A stretch of 64,000 nt of DNA, taken from Vreelandella zhuhanensis (GTDB lineage Bacteria; Pseudomonadota; Gammaproteobacteria; Pseudomonadales; Halomonadaceae). The notes below the pieces were generated by a model. It did no database searches, was not told the DNA's origin, and was given only the letters and a program-made list of their open reading frames with translations. Location of the stretch: contig NZ_WTKP01000001.1 of NCBI RefSeq assembly GCF_009793355.1, positions 186,001-250,000 on the forward strand. Reading direction: 5' to 3'. Below, piece after piece: positions 9,239 to 17,294 of the stretch (position 1 is the first letter of the stretch; every line of letters begins with the position of its first letter). Position numbers and translations under genes: made by a program.

Positions 9239-9642
9239 GAGGCGCTCCGGCTAGCCGCAACGGCAACCTGGTCGACGCCTGCCTCCCGCAGCCGATCCAT
9301 CACTTCGATCAATATTCCTGTGGTGGCGTCACGATCCGCCTGTATCACCACCGAGCCATCATCGCTGACCAGATCGGCAACCGCTCCACCCAATCGGTGC
9401 ATGTCTATCGGCTGTCCATCCACCCAGACCGCTCCTTCCGGGGTAATCGCCACCAACACCTGAGCATCCGGGCGAGGCGTGGCGGCACTGGACTCGGGAC
9501 GCTGAATCTCGATACCGCTTTCCTTGATGAAGCTGGTGGTCACAATGAAAAATATCAACATGATGAATACCACGTCCAGCATGGGGGTCAGGTTGATTTC
9601 ATTGCTTTCATCATTGTTCGCACTGGTGCGACGTCTACGCAT
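9235..9642 (-). CDS. exbD: ExbD biopolymer transport protein
   Basis: This is a single-pass inner-membrane motor subunit. The short cytoplasmic head MRRRRTSANNDESNEINLTP leads into the membrane helix MLDVVFIMLIFFIVTTSF. Asp23 in that helix corresponds to the essential proton-path aspartate of ExbD. The periplasmic domain follows, 135 residues in all. The start at 9642 is chosen because a strong GGAGG lies 7 bp upstream and the overlap with exbB is then only 8 bp. A longer reading from 9705 would overlap exbB by about 70 bp and add no conserved sequence. Confidence 0.93.
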   Translation of the reverse strand: MRRRRTSANNDESNEINLTPMLDVVFIMLIFFIVTTSFIKESGIEIQRPESSAATPRPDAQVLVAITPEGAVWVDGQPIDMHRLGGAVADLVSDDGSVVIQADRDATTGILIEVMDRLREAGVDQVAVAASRSAS

Positions 9643-10177
9643 GGGTATCCTCCACAGCGCGTGCCAAACGGTCGTGAAGACGCTGGTCCTCTCGTCGGAT
9701 GACATGTTCCAGTCGGCTGATGAACAGCAACCCCACCACGGCCACGGCCATCCCGGTCAGGGTAGGCAAGGTTGCCCGCGCCACGCCGTCGGCCATGGCC
9801 CGGGCCTGGTGGGTATCGCTCAGCGCCAGGCTATCGAATACCACGATCATGCCGGTGACCGTCCCCAACAGACCCAACAACGGGCACAGGGCGACCAGCA
9901 ACTTCAACCATGGCAAGGGGCGACGCAAGCGCATGATCAACTCATCGGCCCATACCTGGCGGAGAATCCCGGCGCTCCAGCTACGGTGCTCCTCGCGTGC
10001 CGTCCAGCGCTTGAGCAGGGAACGACGCGCCAGGCGCCAGGTTACGCGGTAGTACCACCAGCGCTCGAACGCCATGGCAAACAACACCACCGCGACCACC
10101 GCCAACACCACCAATACCCAGCCTCCGGCATCGAGCAAACGTGCCAGCGGCTCAAGCCATTGCATTAACGTTTGCAT
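9635..10177 (-). CDS. exbB: ExbB/TolQ-type proton channel subunit
   Basis: This 180-residue three-helix membrane protein has its first hydrophobic segment at about 16-35 (GWVLVVLAVVAVVLFAMAF). The conserved MotA/TolQ/ExbB block follows in the C-terminal half: LVALCPLLGLLGTVTGMIVV, then ARATLPTLTGMAVAVVGLLF. It forms the channel of the TonB-energising motor with ExbD. It is shorter than E. coli ExbB (244) but matches ExbB2-type proteins of TonB2 clusters. Its start overlaps the TtpC-like gene by 26 bp. An in-frame ATG at 10165 is an alternative start. Confidence 0.92.
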   Translation of the reverse strand: MQTLMQWLEPLARLLDAGGWVLVVLAVVAVVLFAMAFERWWYYRVTWRLARRSLLKRWTAREEHRSWSAGILRQVWADELIMRLRRPLPWLKLLVALCPLLGLLGTVTGMIVVFDSLALSDTHQARAMADGVARATLPTLTGMAVAVVGLLFISRLEHVIRREDQRLHDRLARAVEDTHA

Positions 10178-11522
10178 CTTCGTTCACCGTTCGAGGCTGG
10201 TGTGGCAAACGCGCCTCCAGATGCTCGGCTAGCGTGGCACTGGCCTGACCTTCCACCACATTGGCCAGATACCGGCTACGCCCGGAAAGCGCCGTCTGGG
10301 CGAACAGCAAGGGCACTGCGGTCACCAGACCCAGCACGGTCGTCACCAGGGCTTGGCTGATACCGCCCGCCATCATTTGCGGATCACCGGTACCGAACAC
10401 GGTAATCGCCTGAAAAGTGACGATCATCCCGGTGACCGTGCCTAATAGCCCCAACAGCGGCGCCACGGCCGCTAGCAGCTTGACAATGGGCTGACCGCGT
10501 TCCAGGCGCGGCAATTCCGCGAGCACGGCTTCATCCAGGCGAGCCTCGAGTGCTTCGGGCACCTGATGACTGTCCATGGCTTGAAAGCGCAACAGGACGC
10601 GACCCAAAGGATTGTTATCGCTCAGCGCATCCAGTTGCCGGCGTTGACGACGCACCTTGAACGTGACCCCCAGAAGATAAACGTACTGCAACAAGGCCAC
10701 CAACAACCCGAAGATACCCAGCGTTACGACCACATAACCAACGGCCCCACCTTGATGAAACCGCTCTAGCAAACTTGGCTGTTGGGCCATGGCCGCTATC
10801 ACTTGGCCCTGGGTAGGATCGATTGCCAGAGTGCGGCTCTCACCGGCATGAAAGGCAGCCAAGGTTTCAGCCACGTCCGGCGGTGTGCGAGGCGCGACGG
10901 AGAGCGTTCCCTCCCCCTCGCCTCGCTGCAACAGGTCGCTTTCGCTGAAAGCGGCAAAGTCACCCAAGCGGATGATCTCTTGTTGCGAGATCATGCCGTC
11001 GGCATCCGCCACCTCGGCCTCGAGGCGCACCACCCTGGCGGTTTCCGCGGTCAACGCCATCAGGCTGTCGACCACTTGCTCGATGTGCCGGCTTTCCAGC
11101 ACCTCGTTTTCATCCAGTCGTGGGGGCAAGGAGGTCTCGCCGAGCGTGATCCAGCTATCATTCAAGCTGTCACGAAGCCCGGAACTGTGCTGTGACAGGG
11201 CGGACAGGATACGATCGAAATCCGCCCCTTGCTCTTGCTGGAGGGCGTCCAGCTCCTGTTCCAGCGCCTGTTGTTGCGCTTGTTGAGCCGCCAGGGCTTG
11301 CTGTTCCCGCTGGGCTTTTTGATGTGCTTCCCGAGCCTCGCCCAGGGCGGCTTGCAAGGCCTCCCGATCTTCCAGCAGCGCACTCAAGCGAGCGTTATCC
11401 CGGGCTTGCGCAGCTTCCCGAGCTTCACGCAAGGTGGTTAAGGGGTCACCATGAACACTGCCCGCTGTCAGCATGATCAAGCTGACCAGGGCCAATGCTT
11501 TCAGGCGTTGTCCAATCGTCAT
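10152..11522 (-). CDS. MotA/TolQ/ExbB proton-channel family protein with periplasmic coiled coil (TtpC-like)
   Basis: The 456 residues start with a signal peptide (about 1-25, ending SVHGD). A long Gln/Ala/Glu-rich predicted coiled coil (about 30-100) is followed by a globular region. The C-terminal third is an ExbB-like domain, with a membrane segment at about 262-285 and the conserved PLLGLLGTVTGMIVTFQAI plus GLVTAVPLLFAQT. This architecture is that of TtpC, the extra component required by TonB2 systems in Vibrio. It is followed by exbB, exbD and tonB, and overlaps the upstream DUF3450 gene by 4 bp (ATGA). The family call is firm, but the functional equivalence is inferred. Confidence 0.87.
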   Translation of the reverse strand: MTIGQRLKALALVSLIMLTAGSVHGDPLTTLREAREAAQARDNARLSALLEDREALQAALGEAREAHQKAQREQQALAAQQAQQQALEQELDALQQEQGADFDRILSALSQHSSGLRDSLNDSWITLGETSLPPRLDENEVLESRHIEQVVDSLMALTAETARVVRLEAEVADADGMISQQEIIRLGDFAAFSESDLLQRGEGEGTLSVAPRTPPDVAETLAAFHAGESRTLAIDPTQGQVIAAMAQQPSLLERFHQGGAVGYVVVTLGIFGLLVALLQYVYLLGVTFKVRRQRRQLDALSDNNPLGRVLLRFQAMDSHQVPEALEARLDEAVLAELPRLERGQPIVKLLAAVAPLLGLLGTVTGMIVTFQAITVFGTGDPQMMAGGISQALVTTVLGLVTAVPLLFAQTALSGRSRYLANVVEGQASATLAEHLEARLPHQPRTVNEDANVNAMA

Positions 11523-12319
11523 GCGGACGTCTCCGGAGCAGTCAAGGGCTGGGAGATCGGCAGCGTCAGAAGCTCTGGCGCGCGTTGGTCACGCGCCAGA
11601 CGCAGCCCTTCTCGCACTTGGCTGCGCTGCGAATCGCTCAGCGCTTCCCAACGGCCGGATTCGGCCTGCCACACGCCGCCTTGACGGCCGCTCGGGGTAA
11701 GATAATACAATCCCACACGGCCGATTCTCAGGTAGTCCACTTCCCGCGCGCCGCCTTCTTCGCTGACAATCCTCCCACGCCAGGCGTCCACTTCACGGCC
11801 ATACTCGAGTTCGGTTCGCCATGCTTCAAGCAAGCGCTCGATGCGCTCGGCACTTGAAAAGATTGCTGTGCCGTCCGGCTGTAAACTCGCCGCACGTGCA
11901 AGACGCTGGTCCTGCAAGAAGGGCAGATCCTGTTCCACCCAACGCTGCAACTGAGCGGCGATCTCACGTTCGAAACCTGGCAGGGCCTGACGCGTTTGCG
12001 CCAGCGTGGAAAGCGCCGCTTCTCGCTGCTGCTGGCTTTGTGCCTGCTCCACCAACCGAGCCGCTAGCTGGGAATTTTGCCGCTCCAGCTGCTGCGTATC
12101 TTTTTCAAGGCGACGAAGTTCCTCGAGCATTTCGCGCGTGGTCTCGTCTGTTGCATCAATACGTTCTTGCAGGGCAGTTTGGGCTTGCTGAGCATCCAGC
12201 GCCTCACCAATGACGGATTCTTCCTGCGCGGCTAACGGCAACACCCACAGCATGGCGAGTAACAACCCATAAGTAGGCAACAACCGCCTGGCCCGCGAGG
12301 AATTTCTCCAAAAGCTCAT
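11519..12319 (-). CDS. DUF3450 family periplasmic protein, first gene of TonB2-like operon
   Basis: The 266-residue protein has an N-terminal signal peptide (about 1-32, hydrophobic LLPTYGLLLAMLWVLPLAAQ). A predicted coiled coil rich in Glu, Gln and Leu covers about 40-110, followed by a folded C-terminal region containing YLRIGRVGLYYLT and GGVWQ. These are hallmarks of DUF3450, whose members regularly precede ttpC-exbB-exbD-tonB in marine gammaproteobacteria. The function is unknown. A periplasmic partner of the TtpC coiled coil is plausible, but that is inference. A Fur-like box lies about 150 bp upstream, so the operon is probably iron-repressed. Confidence 0.87.
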   Translation of the reverse strand: MSFWRNSSRARRLLPTYGLLLAMLWVLPLAAQEESVIGEALDAQQAQTALQERIDATDETTREMLEELRRLEKDTQQLERQNSQLAARLVEQAQSQQQREAALSTLAQTRQALPGFEREIAAQLQRWVEQDLPFLQDQRLARAASLQPDGTAIFSSAERIERLLEAWRTELEYGREVDAWRGRIVSEEGGAREVDYLRIGRVGLYYLTPSGRQGGVWQAESGRWEALSDSQRSQVREGLRLARDQRAPELLTLPISQPLTAPETSA

Positions 12320-12431
12320 AGCAATAACCCATGTTAATAAATCACATTAATAATCCGGGCAACACACCAAGTTACCCATCCCAGGGCGGCGACATTTCCA
12401 TCAAAAGGAAAACAGGAATGATTGGCATTCA

Positions 12432-12460
12432 TTTTTAGCAGGCAGCTAGGGTAACAGCAA
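12432..12460 (-). promoter_or_regulatory. Putative promoter of the DUF3450-ttpC-exbBD-tonB-TPR operon
   Basis: On the minus strand TTGCTG (12455-12460) and TAAAAA (12432-12437) are 17 bp apart. Both boxes are weak matches. Support comes mainly from position: downstream of the sodA terminator, just after a Fur-like box, and ahead of the operon. Confidence 0.3.
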
Positions 12461-12469
12461 ACCAATAAA

Positions 12470-12484
12470 TGACAATACTTATCA
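12470..12484. promoter_or_regulatory. Fur-box-like operator upstream of the TonB2-like operon
   Basis: TGACAATACTTATCA matches the 15-bp Fur consensus TGATAATCATTATCA at 12 of 15 positions, and the palindrome extends outward as AATGA...TCATT. It lies between the sodA terminator and the iron-transport energising operon. A second inverted repeat, GAATG-N5-CATTC (12416-12430), lies nearby but fits the consensus less well. Confidence 0.55.
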
Positions 12485-12550
12485 TTAACTCCAGACTGCA
12501 ACACCTCCTGGGAGCCTTATATCCTTTGTGCACAGTCCTTTTGCACGCAA

Positions 12551-12581
12551 AAAAGCCGCGCCTTTGCAAGGCGCGGCTTTT
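12551..12581 (-). terminator. Intrinsic terminator of sodA
   Basis: A perfect 14-bp stem (AAAAGCCGCGCCTT / AAGGCGCGGCTTTT, loop TGC) lies 25 bp after the sodA stop, with T residues on both strands. It should work for the leftward sodA transcript. Confidence 0.9.
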
Positions 12582-12606
12582 ATCAGCAATCAAATCATAA
12601 GGCTTA

Positions 12607-13215
12607 TCAGGGGGCTTGCTGATAACGACGCTCGACATCATCCCAGTTGATCACATTGAAAAAAGCTTCCACGTAATCGGGACGCTTATTCTGGTACTTG
12701 AGGTAGTAGGCATGCTCCCACACATCCAGCCCCAGAATCGGTGTATTGCCGTGCATCAACGGGGTGTCCTGATTGAGGGTGTTTTCCACCACCAGTTTCT
12801 CTTGTGGGGTCACGCTGAGCCAAGCCCAGCCACTACCGAAGCGACCCAGTGCGGCTTGCTTGAAGTCTTCCTTGAAGGCGTCAAAACCACCCAACTCATT
12901 GTCGATTGCCTGGGCAACCTCACCCTTGGGCTTACCGCCACCCTGGGGAGACATCATTTGCCAGAACATGGAATGATTGACATGGCCGCCGCCATTGTTG
13001 ATAACCGCCTGGCGCTTGCTTTCCGGCACACGATCGACATTCGCCATCAACTCTTCCACCGGCACATCTTCCAGACCGGTGCCTTCAAGCGCAGTGTTGA
13101 GCTTGTCAACATACGTCTGGTGGTGGCGCGAATGGTGAATTTCCATGGTCATCGCATCAATGTGCGGTTCAAGCGCGTCGTAAGCGTAGGGCAATTCGGG
13201 AAGTGTATGCGGCAT
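12607..13215 (-). CDS. sodA: Superoxide dismutase, manganese type
   Basis: The enzyme dismutates superoxide to oxygen and peroxide in the cytoplasm. The 202 residues open [20 protein letters not shown]. Metal ligands are His27, His81, Asp164 and His168, the last two in [12 protein letters not shown]. The stretch [13 protein letters not shown] has Gly77, and [16 protein letters not shown] follows. Both are typical of Mn-specific SodA, whereas Fe-SodB has an Ala-Ala-Gln motif at the first site. Cambialistic activity cannot be excluded. The ATG at 13215 follows a strong AAAGGAGGAG. It is a single-gene unit with its own terminator. Confidence 0.95.
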   Translation of the reverse strand: MPHTLPELPYAYDALEPHIDAMTMEIHHSRHHQTYVDKLNTALEGTGLEDVPVEELMANVDRVPESKRQAVINNGGGHVNHSMFWQMMSPQGGGKPKGEVAQAIDNELGGFDAFKEDFKQAALGRFGSGWAWLSVTPQEKLVVENTLNQDTPLMHGNTPILGLDVWEHAYYLKYQNKRPDYVEAFFNVINWDDVERRYQQAP

Positions 13216-13235
13216 GATTACTCCTCCTTTGATTA

Positions 13236-13250
13236 ATCACTCACAGTGAT
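13236..13250. promoter_or_regulatory. Inverted repeat in the sodA leader/promoter
   Basis: ATCACT-CAC-AGTGAT is a perfect 6-bp dyad 21-35 bp upstream of the sodA start, directly ahead of the ribosome site. It could be an operator or an mRNA hairpin. It does not match Fur or SoxS sites that I know. Confidence 0.35.
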
Positions 13251-13301
13251 AATAGCGTTTCAAGCATTTCTCAGGATGGCAGCTGTTTGACGACTACGCT
13301 A

Positions 13302-13339
13302 ACAAAAACTACTCAAGCATACAAAAACTACTCAAGCAT
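13302..13339. repeat. 19-bp tandem duplication between etfA terminator and sodA
   Basis: Two perfect consecutive copies of ACAAAAACTACTCAAGCAT occupy 13302-13320 and 13321-13339, with the start of a degenerate third copy after them. It is non-coding. Confidence 0.9.
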
Positions 13340-13346
13340 ACGAAAA

Positions 13347-13373
13347 CAGCCGGCATCTTCAAGATGCCGGCTG
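13347..13373 (-). terminator. Intrinsic terminator of etfBA
   Basis: The inverted repeat CAGCCGGCATCTT / AAGATGCCGGCTG lies 34 bp after the etfA stop. On the minus strand it is followed by TTTTCG. Confidence 0.85.
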
Positions 13374-13406
13374 CTGCGAGTACCGCCTGTCTTACTTAGC
13401 GCATTT

Positions 13407-14345
13407 TCACAACTTGCTTTCAAGCTCCGGCAGGATCTCGAACAGATCCCCCACCAAACCGTAATCCGCCACCTGGAAGATCGGCGCTTCCTCGTCCTTG
13501 TTGATCGCCACGATCACCTTGGAGTCCTTCATGCCCGCCAGGTGCTGAATGGCACCGCTGATGCCCACGGCGATGTACAGGTCCGGCGCGACGATCTTGC
13601 CGGTCTGGCCGACCTGCATGTCGTTGGGCACGAAGCCTGCGTCCACTGCCGCCCGCGAAGCCCCTACCGCTGCGCCCAGCTTGTCGGCGATGCCGTCGAG
13701 CAGCTTGAAGTTCTCGCCGTTGCCCATGCCGCGGCCGCCGGAAATCACTACCTTGGCGCCCCCCAGTTCCGGCCGGTCGCTCTGGGCCAGTTCTTCCTTG
13801 ATGAAGCGCGACTGGGTGTTGTCCACCACGCTATCCACCGCTTCGATGGCGGCACTGCCCCCTTCCGCCACGGCATCGAAACCGGTGCTGCGCACGGTGA
13901 TCACCTTGAGAGCATCGGCGCTCTTGACCGTGGCAATGGCGTTACCGGCATAGATCGGCCGCTTGAAGGTGTCGGCATCGTCGACTTCGACGATCTCGGA
14001 CAGCTGCGACACGTCCTTGAGCGCGGCGACACGTGGCATGACGTTCTTGCCTGTGGTCGAGGCTACCGCCAGGACGTGGCTGTAATCACCAGCCAGCTGG
14101 GTGATCAAGTCACCCAGCGGCTCGGCCAGCTGATGGGCGTAGACCGCATGATCGGCGACGCGCACCTTGGCCACGCCGTCGAGCTTCGCAGCGGCCTGGG
14201 CCACGGCGTCGACGCCTTCACCCGCCACCAGGACATCGATATCACCGCCGCCAGCTTGCTGGATCTGTTGCGCTGCGGCCACGACATGGGCGGTGGCAGC
14301 GGCCAGTTGGCCGTCGTGATGTTCGGCAAGGACCAGAATGCTCAT
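13407..14345 (-). CDS. etfA: Electron transfer flavoprotein, alpha subunit
   Basis: This FAD-binding subunit of the ETF heterodimer receives electrons from acyl-CoA and other dehydrogenases and passes them to ETF-ubiquinone oxidoreductase. The 312 residues match the family from [12 protein letters not shown] on. The C-terminal FAD-binding region holds [38 protein letters not shown] and [12 protein letters not shown]. Length is typical (about 310). It overlaps etfB by 4 bp (ATGA), so translation is coupled. The quinone oxidoreductase partner is encoded divergently at 15541. Confidence 0.97.
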   Translation of the reverse strand: MSILVLAEHHDGQLAAATAHVVAAAQQIQQAGGGDIDVLVAGEGVDAVAQAAAKLDGVAKVRVADHAVYAHQLAEPLGDLITQLAGDYSHVLAVASTTGKNVMPRVAALKDVSQLSEIVEVDDADTFKRPIYAGNAIATVKSADALKVITVRSTGFDAVAEGGSAAIEAVDSVVDNTQSRFIKEELAQSDRPELGGAKVVISGGRGMGNGENFKLLDGIADKLGAAVGASRAAVDAGFVPNDMQVGQTGKIVAPDLYIAVGISGAIQHLAGMKDSKVIVAINKDEEAPIFQVADYGLVGDLFEILPELESKL

Positions 14346-15094
14346 GAGATCACCTTGGCTTCGTTCTTGAGTTTATCGACCAGCTCGTCCACCGAGCTCA
14401 CCTTGATGCCGCCCTTGCGCTCGGCTGGGGATTCGACCTTGACCAGGCTAACCCGGGAGGCTATCTCGACGCCCATCTCTTCCGGCGTCTTGATGTCCAT
14501 GGGCTTTTTCTTGGCCTTCATGATATCGGGCAGCTTGGCGTAGCGCGGCTCGTTCAGGCGCAGGTCCGAGGTGATGATGGCAGGCAAGGACAGCTCCAGG
14601 GTCTGGAGGCCACCGTCGATCTCCCGGGTCACCTGCAACTTGTCGCCTTCCACCACCACCTCGGAGGCGAAGGTGCCCTGAGGAAGATGGGTCAGGGCGG
14701 CCAGCATCTGGCCGGTCTGGTTGTTGTCGGTGTCGATGGCCTGCTTGCCGAGAATCACCAGGCCCGGCTGCTCGTCCTCGACCACCTTGGCCAGCAGCTT
14801 GGCCACGGCAAGCGACTCGACGCGTTCGTCGGTCTGCACATGAATCGCGCGATCCGCGCCCAGCGCCAAGGCAGTACGCAGTTGCTCCTGGGCAGCCTTG
14901 GGGCCGATCGTCACTGCCACCACTTCCGTGGCCACGCCTTTTTCCTTCAGGCGCACGGCTTCTTCTACGGCAATTTCGCAGAAGGGATTCATGGCCATCT
15001 TGACGTTGGTGAGGTCGACATCGCTGTGGTCCGGTTTGACCCGGATCTTGACGTTGTAGTCGATGACGCGTTTGACCGCGACGAGTACTTTCAT
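14342..15094 (-). CDS. etfB: Electron transfer flavoprotein, beta subunit
   Basis: This 250-residue AMP-binding subunit of ETF starts [20 protein letters not shown]. It includes the family pattern [18 protein letters not shown] and the recognition-loop region [20 protein letters not shown], which in this family contacts partner dehydrogenases. The ATG at 15094 has GAGGAAAGC directly upstream. It is the first gene of the etfB-etfA pair, divergent from the ETF-QO gene across 446 bp. Confidence 0.97.
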   Translation of the reverse strand: MKVLVAVKRVIDYNVKIRVKPDHSDVDLTNVKMAMNPFCEIAVEEAVRLKEKGVATEVVAVTIGPKAAQEQLRTALALGADRAIHVQTDERVESLAVAKLLAKVVEDEQPGLVILGKQAIDTDNNQTGQMLAALTHLPQGTFASEVVVEGDKLQVTREIDGGLQTLELSLPAIITSDLRLNEPRYAKLPDIMKAKKKPMDIKTPEEMGVEIASRVSLVKVESPAERKGGIKVSSVDELVDKLKNEAKVIS

Positions 15095-15425
15095 GCTTTC
15101 CTCGCTTGGCTCGTTTCAGAGCCTTTAACCTGATGAGTATCTCGGCAACAACTACCGAGCGCCTCGTGGTGAAAAAAAATCGGCAACGCCAGACATCAAC
15201 GATGTTTGTTGCCCAACACATGAATTCATGCAAGCGTTTGATAGGTGCTTAAGTAAAAAACTCTTCTAATCTGCCATAAGCACCATACTTCCAACAACAC
15301 CCGGCAAGTACGGCCTTGGTCTTAGATCATATTTAAACATAATCGCCAACGCATCATCCTGCCTCGAGACCATGGTTCGATCAGCTAAAATTGGCAGCAC
15401 CGAAGCGGTTTTTGGCATCGTAGGG

Positions 15426-15455
15426 GTGACCTTACAAGGGTATTATGCCTATTAT
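15426..15455 (+). promoter_or_regulatory. Putative sigma-70 promoter of ETF-QO
   Basis: GTGACC (15426-15431) and TATTAT (15450-15455) are 18 bp apart, placing transcription start near 15462, about 80 bp before the GTG. The -35 matches 4 of 6 consensus positions. Confidence 0.4.
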
Positions 15456-15471
15456 GGGAGACAACCAGAAG

Positions 15472-15485
15472 CAAACGACCGTTTT
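15472..15485. promoter_or_regulatory. PsrA/FadR-like operator upstream of ETF-QO
   Basis: CAAAC-GACC-GTTTT fits the half-site arrangement described for the fatty-acid-responsive repressor PsrA (C/G-AAAC, 2-4 bp, GTTT-G/C) with one mismatch at the last base. It lies just downstream of the proposed start of transcription, a repressing position. Control of ETF genes by a fatty-acid sensor would make metabolic sense. Confidence 0.4.
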
Positions 15486-15540
15486 AAATTTGTCGACGCA
15501 TCACTTCCATGCGGTGCGTACCGAATGAGGAGAAGCCAGG

Positions 15541-17208
15541 GTGGAAAACGTTGAACGCGATGTGATGGATTTTGATGTGGTCATTGTCGGTGCAGGACCG
15601 GCAGGGCTTTCCGCTGCTTGTCGTTTGATGCAACAAGCCAACGACGCTGAACAGGAACTGACGGTTTGTGTCGTCGAGAAAGGCTCCGAAGTGGGCGCCC
15701 ATATTCTCTCCGGGGCTGTATTCGAGCCACGCGCCTTGAACGAGCTTTTTCCCGACTGGAAAGACCGTGACGCTCCACTAACCACCCCGGCCACGCGTGA
15801 TGAGGTCTATCTTCTCAAGGATGCCCAAAAGGCCCAAAAGATACCTAACGCCCTGGTTCCCAAAAGCATGCACAACACCGGCGGCGACCAGGCCCGCTAT
15901 GTGATAAGCGCCGGCAACTTGTGCCGCTGGCTTGGCGAGCAGGCCGAAGAACTGGGTGTGGAAATTTTCCCTGGTTTTGCGGCTCAGGAAGCCATTATCG
16001 ATGAAAGTGACATCGTGCGCGGCATCATTATCGGCGACATGGGGGTTGCCGCAGATGGCACGCCCAAGGACAGCTATATGCCGGGCATGGAGCTGCGCGC
16101 CAAGTACACCCTTTTTGCCGAAGGCTCACGCGGCCATTTAGGCAAGCATTTGATCAGTACTTTTCATCTCGACGAAGACAAGGATCCCCAGCATTACGGC
16201 ATCGGTTTGAAAGAGCTGTGGGACGTGCCCGCCGAAACACACCAACCGGGCCTGGTACTGCACGGTTCCGGCTGGCCGCTGGACAAACACACCCACGGCG
16301 GCTGGTTTCTCTACCATGCCGAAAACCAGCAGGTGGTAGTGGGTCTGATCATGGATCTCTCCTACCAGAATCCTTGGCTATCGCCGTTCGATGAATTCCA
16401 GGGCATGAAGCACCACCCTGTGATTAGCCAGCACCTCAAGGATGGCAAGCGCGTGGCTTACGGGGCGCGAGCCATCACCAAGGGGGGCCTGAACTGCCTG
16501 CCCAAGATGACGTTTCCGGGTGGCCTATTGATCGGCTGTGATGCAGGCACGCTGAATTTTTCCAAGATCAAAGGCCTTCACACGGCCATGAAATCCGGCC
16601 TGGTTGCGGCTGACGCTGTGTTCGACGCTATCAAGACCGGTGACGAAGGCGGCAAGGAATTGACGGATTTCACCGCACAGTGGGAGAAAAGCTGGGCTTA
16701 CCAGGAGCTTGAGGAAAGCGCCAGCTTCGGTCCGGCGCTTCACAAGTATGGCACCGTGGGGGGTGGCGCCTATAATTTCGTCGATCAACTGCTGGGCGGC
16801 AAACTACCTGACCTGCATGACACCACCACCGACCATGGCGCCCTCAAGCCTGCGGCGGAATTTGAAAAAACTACTTATCCCAAGCCGGATGGCAAGCTCT
16901 CCTTCGACAAGCTCTCCTCGGTATTCCTGTCCAATACCAACCATGAAGAAGACCAACCTTGTCACTTGAAGCTCAAGGATCCCGAGCTACCCATTCGCGA
17001 GAACCTGCCCATTTACGCCGAACCGGCACAGCGCTACTGCCCGGCCGGGGTATATGAAGTCGTCGAGGACGAACGCGGCAAGCCGCAGTTCCAGATCAAT
17101 TTCCAGAACTGCGTGCATTGCAAGACTTGCGACATCAAGGACCCGGCCCAGAACATCAACTGGATCGCGCCGGAAGGCGGCGGCGGGCCGAATTACCCCA
17201 ATATGTAA
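15541..17208 (+). CDS. Electron transfer flavoprotein-ubiquinone oxidoreductase
   Basis: This membrane-associated FAD and [4Fe-4S] enzyme passes electrons from ETF to ubiquinone. The 555 residues show the FAD-binding GAGPAG at 17-22, a central quinone-binding region (GLNCLPKMTFPGGLLIGCDAG), and the C-terminal cluster cysteines 500, 524, 527 and 530 (NCVHCKTCD). The end GGGGPNYPNM is typical. The start is a GTG at 15541 with GAGGAG about 9 bp upstream; an ATG at 15565 is the alternative and loses only eight residues. It is divergent from etfBA and followed by a strong terminator. Confidence 0.96.
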   Translation: MENVERDVMDFDVVIVGAGPAGLSAACRLMQQANDAEQELTVCVVEKGSEVGAHILSGAVFEPRALNELFPDWKDRDAPLTTPATRDEVYLLKDAQKAQKIPNALVPKSMHNTGGDQARYVISAGNLCRWLGEQAEELGVEIFPGFAAQEAIIDESDIVRGIIIGDMGVAADGTPKDSYMPGMELRAKYTLFAEGSRGHLGKHLISTFHLDEDKDPQHYGIGLKELWDVPAETHQPGLVLHGSGWPLDKHTHGGWFLYHAENQQVVVGLIMDLSYQNPWLSPFDEFQGMKHHPVISQHLKDGKRVAYGARAITKGGLNCLPKMTFPGGLLIGCDAGTLNFSKIKGLHTAMKSGLVAADAVFDAIKTGDEGGKELTDFTAQWEKSWAYQELEESASFGPALHKYGTVGGGAYNFVDQLLGGKLPDLHDTTTDHGALKPAAEFEKTTYPKPDGKLSFDKLSSVFLSNTNHEEDQPCHLKLKDPELPIRENLPIYAEPAQRYCPAGVYEVVEDERGKPQFQINFQNCVHCKTCDIKDPAQNINWIAPEGGGGPNYPNM

Positions 17209-17231
17209 GAGCGCCTTTACCAAGCTGCAAA

Positions 17232-17263
17232 AAGGGCATGCCACGGCATGTCCTTATTTTTTT
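17232..17263 (+). terminator. Intrinsic terminator of ETF-QO
   Basis: The hairpin AAGGGCATGCC / GGCATGTCCTT has a 2-base gap and one G-T pair, followed by A and seven T residues, 23 bp after the stop codon. Confidence 0.92.
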
Positions 17264-17294
17264 AGCCTCATGTTGATGACAGCGGCGGCTATTT

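Larger units (their letters stand above)
15095..15540. other. Divergent control region between etfB and ETF-QO
   Basis: These 446 bp lack a convincing gene. The right half has a plausible promoter and a PsrA-like site for the ETF-QO gene (listed separately). The left half must promote etfBA; near 15236-15246 is an imperfect dyad, CAAGCGTTTG, that resembles a compressed version of the same operator. Nothing else stands out. Confidence 0.4.

Noticed and set aside
13287-14543. 418-codon rightward open frame opposite etfA and etfB
   Set aside because: Antisense shadow of GC-rich conserved genes; the sense frames match known families end to end.
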